In this document: piece after piece, positions 1-5,651 of the stretch
How the letters are laid out: each line of letters opens with the position of its first letter
Position numbering within the stretch: position 1 is the stretch's first letter
DNA from: a bacterium
Lineage (GTDB): Bacteria; RBG-13-66-14
Assembly: GCA_021107695.1 (NCBI GenBank)
Contig: JAIOSI010000009.1
Location: 1 to 7,109 of the forward strand
DNA: 7,109 bases
Direction: 5' to 3'
Translations under genes and position numbers: made by a program
Notes under the pieces: model-generated
What the model was told of the DNA's origin: nothing
Seen by the model: only the letters and a program-made list of their open reading frames with translations
Database searches by the model: none

Positions 1-567
1 CAGGGTCAGCCCGATGGTGCAGCTGGAGAGAGCGATTACCTGCTCCGGCGAAACGCCAATGTACGTCGCGGCGGCTTCTTCAAAGGCGGTGACCTGGGGA
101 CCGTTGGTGATCATCCCGCTCTCGATTGCCTGGCGCAGGTCGTCCTCCAGCTCTGCGAAGGGCGGCAGGGTTGGTCGAGCCACCGGCAGCGGCTCCACAA
201 AGAGCGGCTTGCCGCCGAGAATCGCTGGCAGGTCGGAGTCCGCGGCATCGCTCAGGGACAACAGGCTCACCGGTTTGCCATCCTTCAGAACAGGAACGCA
301 GGTAACCCCCCGCCGCTCCATTTCCCGGCGCAGCTCCGCCGTCAGGGTCGCCGACTCCGTGGTCAACGGGTTACGGTGATAGGCGGCCTCGATGGGGTCG
401 TCCAGGCTACCTCCATTGAGGAGATGTCGCCGCGCGTCGCCATCGGCAAGAGTACCGAGCAGTCTGCCAGCGTCGTCCACGACAAGGGCGATTCGCCGAC
501 CACCGGAGTCAATGACCGTGAGGGCAGCCTTGATATCGTCAGTTACTGTAATAAATAGCTTATTCAT
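1..567 (-). CDS. CBS-domain pair fused to DegT/DnrJ/EryC1/StrS-type aminotransferase (3' end outside window)
   Basis: The first 189 residues are visible and the frame is still open at the left edge, so the C-terminus is missing. Residues 10-55 and 65-110 read as two CBS motifs (ALTVIDSGGRRIALVVDD, LLGTLADGDARRHLL, then VPVLKDGKPVSLLSLSD). CBS pairs usually bind adenine nucleotides and regulate an attached domain. From about residue 120 the sequence changes to a DegT aminotransferase N-terminus: KPLFVEPLPVARPTLPP, then MITNGPQVTAFEEAAATYIGV and ALSSCTIGLTL. The last block is where this family begins its PLP-phosphate-binding loop. The catalytic lysine would lie outside the window. The ATG is preceded by a strong AGGAGAAGG ribosome site, 10 bp after neuD. 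In related nonulosonate loci this CBS pair is usually fused to a nucleotidyltransferase (PtmE type), so the fusion partner is unusual. The likely job is PLP-dependent amination of a nucleotide-linked keto-sugar. The domain calls are firm, the substrate is not. Confidence 0.85.
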   Translation of the reverse strand, partial: MNKLFITVTDDIKAALTVIDSGGRRIALVVDDAGRLLGTLADGDARRHLLNGGSLDDPIEAAYHRNPLTTESATLTAELRREMERRGVTCVPVLKDGKPVSLLSLSDAADSDLPAILGGKPLFVEPLPVARPTLPPFAELEDDLRQAIESGMITNGPQVTAFEEAAATYIGVSPEQVIALSSCTIGLTL

Positions 568-577
568 ACCTTCTCCT
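568..577 (-). promoter_or_regulatory. Strong ribosome binding site of the CBS-aminotransferase gene
   Basis: On the minus strand AGGAGAAGGT immediately precedes the ATG and directly follows the TAG of neuD. It is by far the best Shine-Dalgarno in the operon and fixes the start codon. The short gap shows that this junction, unlike the two upstream ones, was not interrupted by a repeat element. Confidence 0.75.
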
Positions 578-1228
578 CTAAACACCGTCCCAGGGGCGAA
601 TCACCCGCGCCGGAACGCCGTAAGCCATCACACCGTCGGGGATGTCTTTAGTAACCATTGAGCCGCTGCCGACCATCGAGCGTGCGCCGATGCTGAGGTA
701 GGGATTCACGGCGGCGTTGGTACCGATGTAGGTGAACTCACCGACCTCCACTCCACCTGCCAGGATTGCCGCCGGATGCAGATGGACGTGGGAGCCAATT
801 CGATTGTCGTGGTCCGCCTGCGCTCCGGTGTTGAGGATAACGTTCTCGCCGAGCTTCGTTCCGGGGTTGACCACAGAGTTTGCCAGCAGTTGAACTCCTG
901 CGGGCAGGGAAACATCAGCAGCGACCACGGCGGAGGGATGGACAAGAACGGGCAGGCTGTAACCGTGCTGACGAGCAAACATAAAAAGACGCGCTCGAAC
1001 CGAATTACGCCCGATGCCGATTACACAGGCTTCGGCATTGCCGGGATGCTCCTTCAGCAGCGAAGCCGAGCCGAGGATCGGTACGCCATCGTATTCCTCA
1101 CCCCAGCGGGTTTCATCATCATCAAGAATCCCCACCGGTTTCAGCTCCCCCACCAGGCGCAGCAGGCTGATAAGCACCCGGGCGTGACCCCCGGCACCGA
1201 TCACAATGGCGGGAATTGAAGCACTCAC
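578..1228 (-). CDS. neuD: NeuD/PglD-like sugar O- or N-acyltransferase (left-handed beta-helix)
   Basis: 216 residues from a GTG start. An N-terminal Rossmann-like half begins with AIVIGAGGHARVLISLLR (residues 7-24) and includes GILDDD (33-38) and VIGIGRN (69-75). A hexapeptide-repeat half follows from about residue 100. The family's catalytic histidine is seen in NTGAQADHDNRIG (H140, followed by acidic D141), then HLHPAAILAGGVEVGEFTYIGTNAAV and the closing MAYGVPARVIRPW. Such enzymes use acetyl-CoA to acetylate sialic acid (NeuD) or UDP-4-amino sugars (PglD). With a NeuC-like gene upstream and an aminotransferase downstream, either role fits. The frame is open upstream to 1309, but that part is repeat element. 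GTG1228 is preferred because excising the element leaves this GTG overlapping the neuC stop by 4 nt. The Shine-Dalgarno is weak at present. Confidence 0.88.
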   Translation of the reverse strand: MSASIPAIVIGAGGHARVLISLLRLVGELKPVGILDDDETRWGEEYDGVPILGSASLLKEHPGNAEACVIGIGRNSVRARLFMFARQHGYSLPVLVHPSAVVAADVSLPAGVQLLANSVVNPGTKLGENVILNTGAQADHDNRIGSHVHLHPAAILAGGVEVGEFTYIGTNAAVNPYLSIGARSMVGSGSMVTKDIPDGVMAYGVPARVIRPWDGV

Positions 1229-1236
1229 GGAGTTAC

Positions 1237-1241
1237 CAGTC
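1237..1241. repeat. Target-site duplication of element A (left copy)
   Basis: CAGTC here is repeated exactly at 1406-1410 on the other side of the element. The perfect match next to imperfect terminal repeats supports insertion by transposition rather than an ordinary intergenic duplication. Confidence 0.7.
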
Positions 1242-1405
1242 GAAACTTTTGCATAAGAACCCTTGTCCCGCGCGTTAGGCTTGGCTAATAGTAACTGTAG
1301 TTTTATCACTATCGATATCTGTTACGGTTATAGAATTACAGACAGTCTGGCGGCAGCCTCCATAACGAGCGAAAAGTCAAAGCCATCGAATCATGCAAAG
1401 GTCTC
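1242..1405. mobile_element. MITE-like 164-bp element, copy A, between neuC and neuD
   Basis: Ends are GAAACTTTTGCATAA (1242-1256) and TCATGCAAAGGTCTC (1391-1405), which form a 15-bp terminal inverted repeat with two mismatches and one G:T-type difference. A 5-bp direct repeat, CAGTC, flanks it at 1237-1241 and 1406-1410. It has the same length as copy B and aligns to it without a gap at 126/164 positions. It has no transposase gene. The right end encodes the last four residues (ETFA) and the TGA stop of neuC. The family of the mobilising transposase is not recognised; a search of the terminal repeats against an insertion-sequence collection would be needed. Confidence 0.85.
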
Positions 1406-2560
1406 CAGTCCTTTGTTGAAGAGACTATCGTTGAGCGGGGTTTCAAGCAGTGTTTTGATAATCCGCTCTGCTGTTTCGCCACTTCCATAGGGCGAGGGCG
1501 ATTGTCGCAGCCGCTCTCGCAGGTTTTCATCGGTCAGAATCTGACTCAGAACGGAGCGGGCTTCGTCGGCGCAAGCGGCGTTAAAGACGTTCTCTCCACG
1601 CTCTCGGTTTCCCTGACGGGAGCCGACATTGACCACCGGGGTTCCCAGAGCGGAGCACTCGATGATTCCCGCCGAGGAGTTACCAATCAGAGTACGGCAG
1701 CGGCGCAGCAGACCGATGAAGCTACTGGGTGGCAGGTTCTTTACCACGGTTTGCTGACTACCCGTAGCCGCCCAGCTGCTCAGGCGTTCGATGATCGCCC
1801 CTCCGCCGGCATCGGCGTTGGGATAGACCGCCAGGGTCGGCAAACCCGTTGAATCCACGGCGGTCAGGCAGGCATCCAGTCCGCTCAGGGTTGCTGCTGC
1901 CTCACCGGGAATCGGATGGTAGAGCAGGATCAGTAAATCGCCAGAGAGGTCGAGTCCGGTCTCTGCGCCCAGTTCCACAAGCTCTTTTTCACCGAGCGGT
2001 GGGTGGGAGAGGGCGTTGTCCACGGAGAGCGAGCCGACCTGCTTCACCCGCCACGGTTCCTCACCCCAGCTGAGGAGCCTCTCCTCCGCCAAAGTCGTTG
2101 CGGGAAAGAGAAGGCTTGCCAGACGGCTGGTGGCATGACGCGGACCGTTATCCACCAGGGAAAGGTCGCCGGGCTGAAGCTGCGCCAGAGGAACCCGGGC
2201 GTACCAAGCGGCTACCGCAGCGGCAAGTACCTCGACCCGGTCACCCAGTACGACGAGCCAGTCCGGTTTATCCTGTCGCCAGAGGCTTGCCAGGGACTCG
2301 GTAACCCGTCCCGCCAGAGCCGCCATTCCCGTCGGGGAATCATCGGCATCGTCCAGCGGTGCCAGGTGAATCGGCGCGAAGCCGTCGGCTTCCACCTGCC
2401 GCGCAGTCAGCCCCATTTTTACCGAGAGATGCCCGGCGGCGGCGTAAACGGTCTGCTCGCAGCGCGGTTCGTCCCTCAACACCCGCAACAGCGGCAGCAA
2501 CAGACCGTAATCGGAACGACAGCCGGTCAGCACAGCAATTTTTATTGGAGTTGAGTTCAT
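1391..2560 (-). CDS. neuC: NeuC-like hydrolysing UDP-N-acetylglucosamine 2-epimerase, divergent
   Basis: 389 residues, the usual length for NeuC/SiaA/LegG enzymes, which convert nucleotide-linked GlcNAc to free ManNAc (or a related 2-epimer) in the cytoplasm. Recognisable blocks are IAVLTGCRSDYGLLLPLL (residues 8-25, with R15 and DYG), WLVVLGDRVEVLAAAVAAW (101-119, with D107), RHA (141-143), VKQVGSLSVD (172-181), YHPIPGE (214-220, H215), and GNSSAGIIECSALGTPVVNVGSRQ (293-316). The segment AQLQPGDLSLVDNGPRHA replaces the family's AHIHGGE...IDD..RHA. It therefore has Asp where the conserved Glu would be and is about two residues shorter, which could affect activity or specificity. ATG2560 lies 4 nt from element B and lacks a convincing Shine-Dalgarno. 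The last four residues (ETFA) and the stop come from element A. The family is firm, the exact substrate is open. Confidence 0.88.
   Translation of the reverse strand: MNSTPIKIAVLTGCRSDYGLLLPLLRVLRDEPRCEQTVYAAAGHLSVKMGLTARQVEADGFAPIHLAPLDDADDSPTGMAALAGRVTESLASLWRQDKPDWLVVLGDRVEVLAAAVAAWYARVPLAQLQPGDLSLVDNGPRHATSRLASLLFPATTLAEERLLSWGEEPWRVKQVGSLSVDNALSHPPLGEKELVELGAETGLDLSGDLLILLYHPIPGEAAATLSGLDACLTAVDSTGLPTLAVYPNADAGGGAIIERLSSWAATGSQQTVVKNLPPSSFIGLLRRCRTLIGNSSAGIIECSALGTPVVNVGSRQGNRERGENVFNAACADEARSVLSQILTDENLRERLRQSPSPYGSGETAERIIKTLLETPLNDSLFNKGLETFA
1406..1410. repeat. Target-site duplication of element A (right copy)
   Basis: Exact second copy of the CAGTC that lies at 1237-1241. On the minus strand it falls in the neuC coding sequence, just before the element-derived ETFA tail. 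Confidence 0.7.
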
Positions 2561-2564
2561 TCCG

Positions 2565-2728
2565 GAGACTTTTGCATAAATACCTTCGACTCGAACGTTC
2601 GGCTTGGCTGACAATCACCGCAATTTTATAACTACGGGTATCTGTTACCGTTACAGAAATGCTGGCAGTTTGAGGGCAGCCTCCCGAATGGACGAAAAGT
2701 CAAATCCAACGAATTATGCAAAGGTCTC
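2565..2728. mobile_element. MITE-like 164-bp element, copy B, between methyltransferase and neuC
   Basis: Ends are GAGACTTTTGCATAA (2565-2579) and TTATGCAAAGGTCTC (2714-2728), which pair at all 15 positions if one G:T is allowed. Flanking pentamers TTCCG (2560-2564) and TCCCG (2729-2733) match at 4 of 5 positions and look like a slightly decayed target duplication. Same length and same orientation as copy A. No open frame resembles a transposase. It occupies nearly the whole 174-bp gap between two genes that would otherwise be 5 nt apart. Confidence 0.83.
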
Positions 2729-2734
2729 TCCCGA

Positions 2735-3550
2735 CTATTTGTAGTACACCGCGCCGACCAGGCGGCGAGTAACGGTAAAGCTGCCCTGCTGCATGATTCG
2801 GTCTTCAGCGGCGTGGAAGATGAGGTCGAGGAGGTTGTCTCTGGCATCGCTATCTACCGCCAGCAGTCCGTAGAGCTTGCCGGTCGCGTAGAACTCCATT
2901 ACCTCCAGCGGGCGGTTGAAGCGCAGTTCGTTGGTGAAGCTGACCCGCTCCCCGGCACCAAATACCTCGTCGAGGGAGGGTAGAATCTCCGAGACCATGT
3001 CGTGTCCGTAGGCGATCAGCTCAGCGGTGGGGTGTTCCCCTGCCAGCTCCAGATGGAGTTTTCTAAAATCAGCCTGGTCGTCCGGAGCCGAGCCAACCAC
3101 CATCGCCCGTCCACCGGGGCGCAGCACCCGCTGCAGCTCACGGAGAGCCAGCTCCTGATCGGGCATGGTCGCGATAGAGAAGTGAGCGACTACGGCATCT
3201 ACCGAGTGGTTGGGCCAGGGCCAGTCCAGCGAAAAATCCTGCCGAATAAAGTGCAACGGCAGGTTGTTGGTTTCGCTGATCGCCTCCCAGATCGGCTTGA
3301 GATCATCGTCGTCATCACTTGCCATGATGCGCCCGTCCGGAGCGACCTTCTTCGCCAGAGGAACGGAGAGCATACCGACACCACAACCGAGGTCAATGAT
3401 TCGTTCGCCGGGTCGCGGGTCAAGGTGTTCTATGTACCAGGCGGTGAGGTCGGCATTGCCGAACTGCTCATGGATATCATCAAGAGACTTCCGGCGCAAG
3501 ACCTCTAGGGGCAGGGTTTCCGGCGCGGTGTCGTATTCTCGGTAGTTCAT
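2735..3550 (-). CDS. Class I SAM-dependent methyltransferase
   Basis: 271 residues. The Rossmann methyltransferase motifs are clear: motif I RIIDLGCGVGML (residues 50-61), an acidic stretch ending strand 2 (ASDDDDD, 77-83), an IRQDFSLDWPWP block (102-113) for the adenine side, AVVAHFSIATMP (119-130), and RVLRPGGRAMVVG (141-153). This is the Methyltransf_11/25 (UbiE-like) pattern. The substrate cannot be read from the sequence. As first gene of the operon it may methylate the same surface sugar, but the C-terminal half (EVFGAGERVSFTNELRFNRPLEVMEFY) resembles many small-molecule methyltransferases. ATG3550 is chosen because AGAGGA sits about 6 nt upstream. An alternative TTG at 3586 has no support. 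Confidence 0.87.
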   Translation of the reverse strand: MNYREYDTAPETLPLEVLRRKSLDDIHEQFGNADLTAWYIEHLDPRPGERIIDLGCGVGMLSVPLAKKVAPDGRIMASDDDDDLKPIWEAISETNNLPLHFIRQDFSLDWPWPNHSVDAVVAHFSIATMPDQELALRELQRVLRPGGRAMVVGSAPDDQADFRKLHLELAGEHPTAELIAYGHDMVSEILPSLDEVFGAGERVSFTNELRFNRPLEVMEFYATGKLYGLLAVDSDARDNLLDLIFHAAEDRIMQQGSFTVTRRLVGAVYYK

Positions 3551-3560
3551 AGCATTCCTC
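3551..3560 (-). promoter_or_regulatory. Ribosome binding site of the methyltransferase
   Basis: The minus strand reads AAAGAGGAATGCT before the ATG at 3550, giving AGAGGA with normal spacing. It decides the start codon against the in-frame TTG 12 codons upstream. Confidence 0.7.
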
Positions 3561-3595
3561 TTTTTTTCAGTTGAGAACTCCTTCAATCAAAACAG

Positions 3596-3624
3596 ATTGT
3601 ACAATAGATATTGATGTTTGTCAG
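3596..3624 (-). promoter_or_regulatory. Sigma-70-type promoter of the methyltransferase-neuC-neuD-aminotransferase operon
   Basis: On the minus strand, CTGACA (3624-3619, 5/6 to consensus) is separated by exactly 17 nt from TACAAT (3601-3596, 5/6). The predicted transcript starts near 3589, leaving a leader of about 40 nt before the methyltransferase ATG. The -10 overlaps a perfect 10-bp palindrome, ATTGTACAAT (3596-3605), a possible operator. No comparable promoter is seen between the four genes, so this one probably serves all of them. Confidence 0.65.
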
Positions 3625-3957
3625 TTGCCGAGGTTGAATAAGGTTACTGGCGTTCTTTCGCGGGCGGAGGGATAGATTTTTTGAATATTCACGACTACTC
3701 TCTTGCATCACAGCGTTTTTTGAAGTAACCTTGCACGGTTAAGCAGTGTTAAGGGGACATTTTAGTTTTTGATTTCTTGAAAAAACTGATTCAGGGGGAA
3801 CCAAAAGTTCTTTGTGAAGCGTAATACTATTGGTGACTGGTGGTTACAAGCGTTGAGTTCTATCTTTGCCCGCGGGCGACCGATTGCTCAACTACCAATA
3901 ATCTGCTACACTGTAGTTCTGGAGCTTGCTGCTGAAGAGAGCTTTTCCGCAGGATAT
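3625..3957. other. Intergenic region between divergent genes; no gene recognised
   Basis: About 330 bp, partly AT-rich. It holds a weak AT hairpin (AGTTTTT 3764-3770 with AAAAACT 3781-3787), a 10-bp GC palindrome GCCCGCGGGC (3868-3877), and a promoter candidate for the downstream gene. A frame open from GTG3814 runs into the CMD gene, but its first 48 residues look unlike coding sequence of the family. I see no RNA gene here. Confidence 0.5.
3884..3912 (+). promoter_or_regulatory. Candidate sigma-70 promoter of the CMD-domain gene
   Basis: TTGCTC (3884-3889) and TACACT (3907-3912) are separated by 17 nt. The -35 is poor and the -10 matches 4/6. Its position some 45 nt before ATG3958 agrees with that ATG being the start. 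Confidence 0.35.
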
Positions 3958-4299
3958 ATGAAGAAAAACTCCGCAGACTTTCTGAAGGAACGACAACGCC
4001 TCAACGAGCAGCTTCTCGCCGAGGGCGGTCTGGTGACGAAGCGTTTCTTCAACCTGGACGAGAAGGCCTATCAGTCCGGTGAACTCAGCTCCAAGCAGAA
4101 GGAACTCCTCGGACTGGTTGCCTCCCTGGTGCTGCGCTGTGATGACTGCGTCTCGTATCATCTGATTCGCTGTTCCCAGGAAGCGGTAACCACCGCCGAA
4201 CTGATCGAGACCCTGGATATCGGTTTGATCGCCGGCGGCTCCATTGTGATTTCCCACTACCGTCGCGCGCTGGACTTTTGGTTAAGCTCTTTTGAGTAG
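3958..4299 (+). CDS. Carboxymuconolactone decarboxylase (CMD)/AhpD-like protein
   Basis: 113 residues, a normal single-CMD length. The core is LVASLVLRCDDCVSYHLIRCSQEAVTTAELIETLDIGLIAGGSIVISHYRRAL, with the redox pair C61-xx-C64 and H68 of the AhpD-like CxxCxxxH signature. It continues into the helical segment that ends in a conserved Tyr/Ala-Leu stretch. Proteins of this type are small, all-helical cytoplasmic trimers or hexamers. AhpD-like members act as peroxidase reductants; many others have no assigned reaction. The start is ATG3958 with AGGA just upstream. The longer GTG3814 form would add 48 residues that do not fit the family and would span the promoter candidate. It lies 168 bp before the kinase gene on the same strand with a hairpin between, so co-transcription is uncertain. 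Confidence 0.8.
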   Translation: MKKNSADFLKERQRLNEQLLAEGGLVTKRFFNLDEKAYQSGELSSKQKELLGLVASLVLRCDDCVSYHLIRCSQEAVTTAELIETLDIGLIAGGSIVISHYRRALDFWLSSFE

Positions 4300-4374
4300 C
4301 CAGCTGACTTGACCTTTTCGACGATCACGGAGGCGACGGTCTCATTGTCAGAAGTGTTATATCTGTTCGATCAG

Positions 4375-4392
4375 GGTCGGACGAGTCCGACC
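4375..4392. other. Strong hairpin between the CMD and kinase genes
   Basis: GGTCGGAC and GTCCGACC form an almost uninterrupted inverted repeat with a loop of about 4 nt. No T-run follows on either strand, so it is not a standard intrinsic terminator. It could protect the upstream mRNA end, be a protein-binding palindrome, or sit in the leader of the kinase gene. Confidence 0.5.
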
Positions 4393-4467
4393 AAAGAGAA
4401 GTAAGAAAACAACTAACGACAACAATACCATTCACTGAACGTAACTCATGCTCCTGAGAGGATAATT

Positions 4468-5541
4468 ATGCCGATTCAAACCACTGGTGCTCCCGGCTGG
4501 GCCGTAACCCCGGTTGGACGAACCTCGCTGGAAAACTCCCTTGCTCGTGAGCTTTCCTCCTCGATCGCGATCGATGACATTTCCTTTTCCAAGCCTGAAT
4601 ACTACTCTACCACCGCTTTTAACGGACGCAGCTTCGGTTTCGCGCCGCGAAAAGCCCGGATTAATGCTCGCATTGGTCGTCAGGGTCAACAGTTCATCAG
4701 TTTATTCGTAAAAATACCCCATGACAGAGAAATCGAAGCCTATGTACTGGGACGGCGACTCGGCCTGACCAGACAGCCCCGGGTGGTCGCTCCCGCCGTG
4801 GAGCTTTACGGTCCACGGGGACTGCAAAAGGCTTTCTGTTACCTCTATACCACCGGAAACACCCTTGCCGGGCTTCCTCTGACAGAGCAGGAAGAGCCGA
4901 GCGAGAAGAACCCGGTCTGGTCATCCCGTGGTCTGCCCAACGATATTCTATCAGACCTGGCAACCCTCCACGCCGCCACCATTGGTCACGCTTCGGCGTA
5001 CATCAAGCGCGGCTATCGGGAATCGAGCAGGTTACTGTGGGATAATCGTCTGACCGAGATGGAGCTGGAGGAGTTCTTTGAACTGCCCCAGATGGAAGAG
5101 AGGCGAAGTCGATTTGAGCCGCTGCTGACCTCCACGCTGGAGCGAAAAGACGAACTGCTTGATCTGGTCTTTTCCTCTGGTCAGTGCCTGATCCACGGCG
5201 ACCTGCGACCTGCCAACATCCTGCGGATGAGCGACGACGAGTTCCTGCTTCTCGACTGGGGCGATTTTTCCGTCGGTAGCCCGGTGTTCGATCTGGCTCC
5301 CTGTCTGGGATTCGACCAGCTGCGTGAGTATGGAGAGATTGCCCGGACGCGCAACAACTCCTTCCAGGTTCCTCAGGAGGATGCCCTGGCAGCGGGACAG
5401 CTGGTTCACGCCCTGGCAAGCCTCCACCGCCTGAACAAAAGCTACCTGGGCGGTGGCGAGGGACTGTTCGACGAGGAACTCACCCCGGCGGTCTTCGACG
5501 GCTGGCTTGAGAGAATCGAAGCCGCCCTGGGGTATCTGTAG
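4468..5541 (+). CDS. APH/choline-kinase-fold phosphotransferase
   Basis: 357 residues. An ATP-binding lobe ends in FISLFVKIPHDREIEAYVLGRRLG with candidate lysine K82 and helix-C glutamate near 88-90. The catalytic segment is CLIHGDLRPANIL (H243, G244, D245, N250) and the metal-binding aspartate is D263 in FLLLDWGDFSVGSPVFDLA. This is the APH (aminoglycoside phosphotransferase) superfamily signature, shared with choline, homoserine and sugar kinases and with fructosamine-type kinases. Nothing points to antibiotic resistance in particular. ATG4468 has a good GAGAGGA site about 6 nt upstream. The gene stands after the CMD gene and ends before a terminator at 5620-5644. The acceptor substrate is unknown. 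Arg-rich N-terminal stretches (residues 53-72) occupy the region that in this fold normally forms the first beta strands. Confidence 0.82.
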   Translation: MPIQTTGAPGWAVTPVGRTSLENSLARELSSSIAIDDISFSKPEYYSTTAFNGRSFGFAPRKARINARIGRQGQQFISLFVKIPHDREIEAYVLGRRLGLTRQPRVVAPAVELYGPRGLQKAFCYLYTTGNTLAGLPLTEQEEPSEKNPVWSSRGLPNDILSDLATLHAATIGHASAYIKRGYRESSRLLWDNRLTEMELEEFFELPQMEERRSRFEPLLTSTLERKDELLDLVFSSGQCLIHGDLRPANILRMSDDEFLLLDWGDFSVGSPVFDLAPCLGFDQLREYGEIARTRNNSFQVPQEDALAAGQLVHALASLHRLNKSYLGGGEGLFDEELTPAVFDGWLERIEAALGYL

Positions 5542-5619
5542 GCTCAGAGTAGCTGTAAGGGTGGCTAGGCAACACTGCCATTTCACGTGAATATTCGCGT
5601 AACCGAACCGAGAATGCAG

Positions 5620-5644
5620 GGGCGAAGCTTGTCTTCGCCCTTTT
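5620..5644 (+). terminator. Intrinsic terminator behind the kinase gene
   Basis: GGGCGAAG (5620-5627), loop CTTGT, CTTCGCCC (5633-5640), then TTTT. It is 78 bp after the kinase stop. The T-tract is short. A similar short palindrome follows at about 5652-5676, so both may also belong to an intergenic palindromic repeat family. Confidence 0.6.
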
Positions 5645-5651
5645 CGTATTA

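Noticed and set aside
2003..2554. 183-codon frame on the plus strand opposite neuC
   Set aside because: Its translation has no recognisable motif and it is fully covered by the well-supported neuC on the other strand.
2561..2614. Longer NeuC starting at TTG2614
   Set aside because: The extension is repeat-element sequence without a ribosome site. ATG2560 matches the family N-terminus (IKIAVLTG...).
1237..2733. Composite transposon bounded by the two elements, with neuC as cargo
   Set aside because: The elements are in the same orientation and each has its own short flanking duplication. Excising each one separately restores a compact junction, so they are independent insertions.
3814..3957. 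N-terminal extension of the CMD protein from GTG3814
   Set aside because: The 48 extra residues do not resemble the family, no Shine-Dalgarno precedes the GTG, and a promoter candidate lies inside. ATG3958 with AGGA fits better.
4468..5541. Aminoglycoside resistance gene
   Set aside because: Only the generic APH-fold motifs are present. The context is chromosomal and metabolic, with no resistance or integron features.
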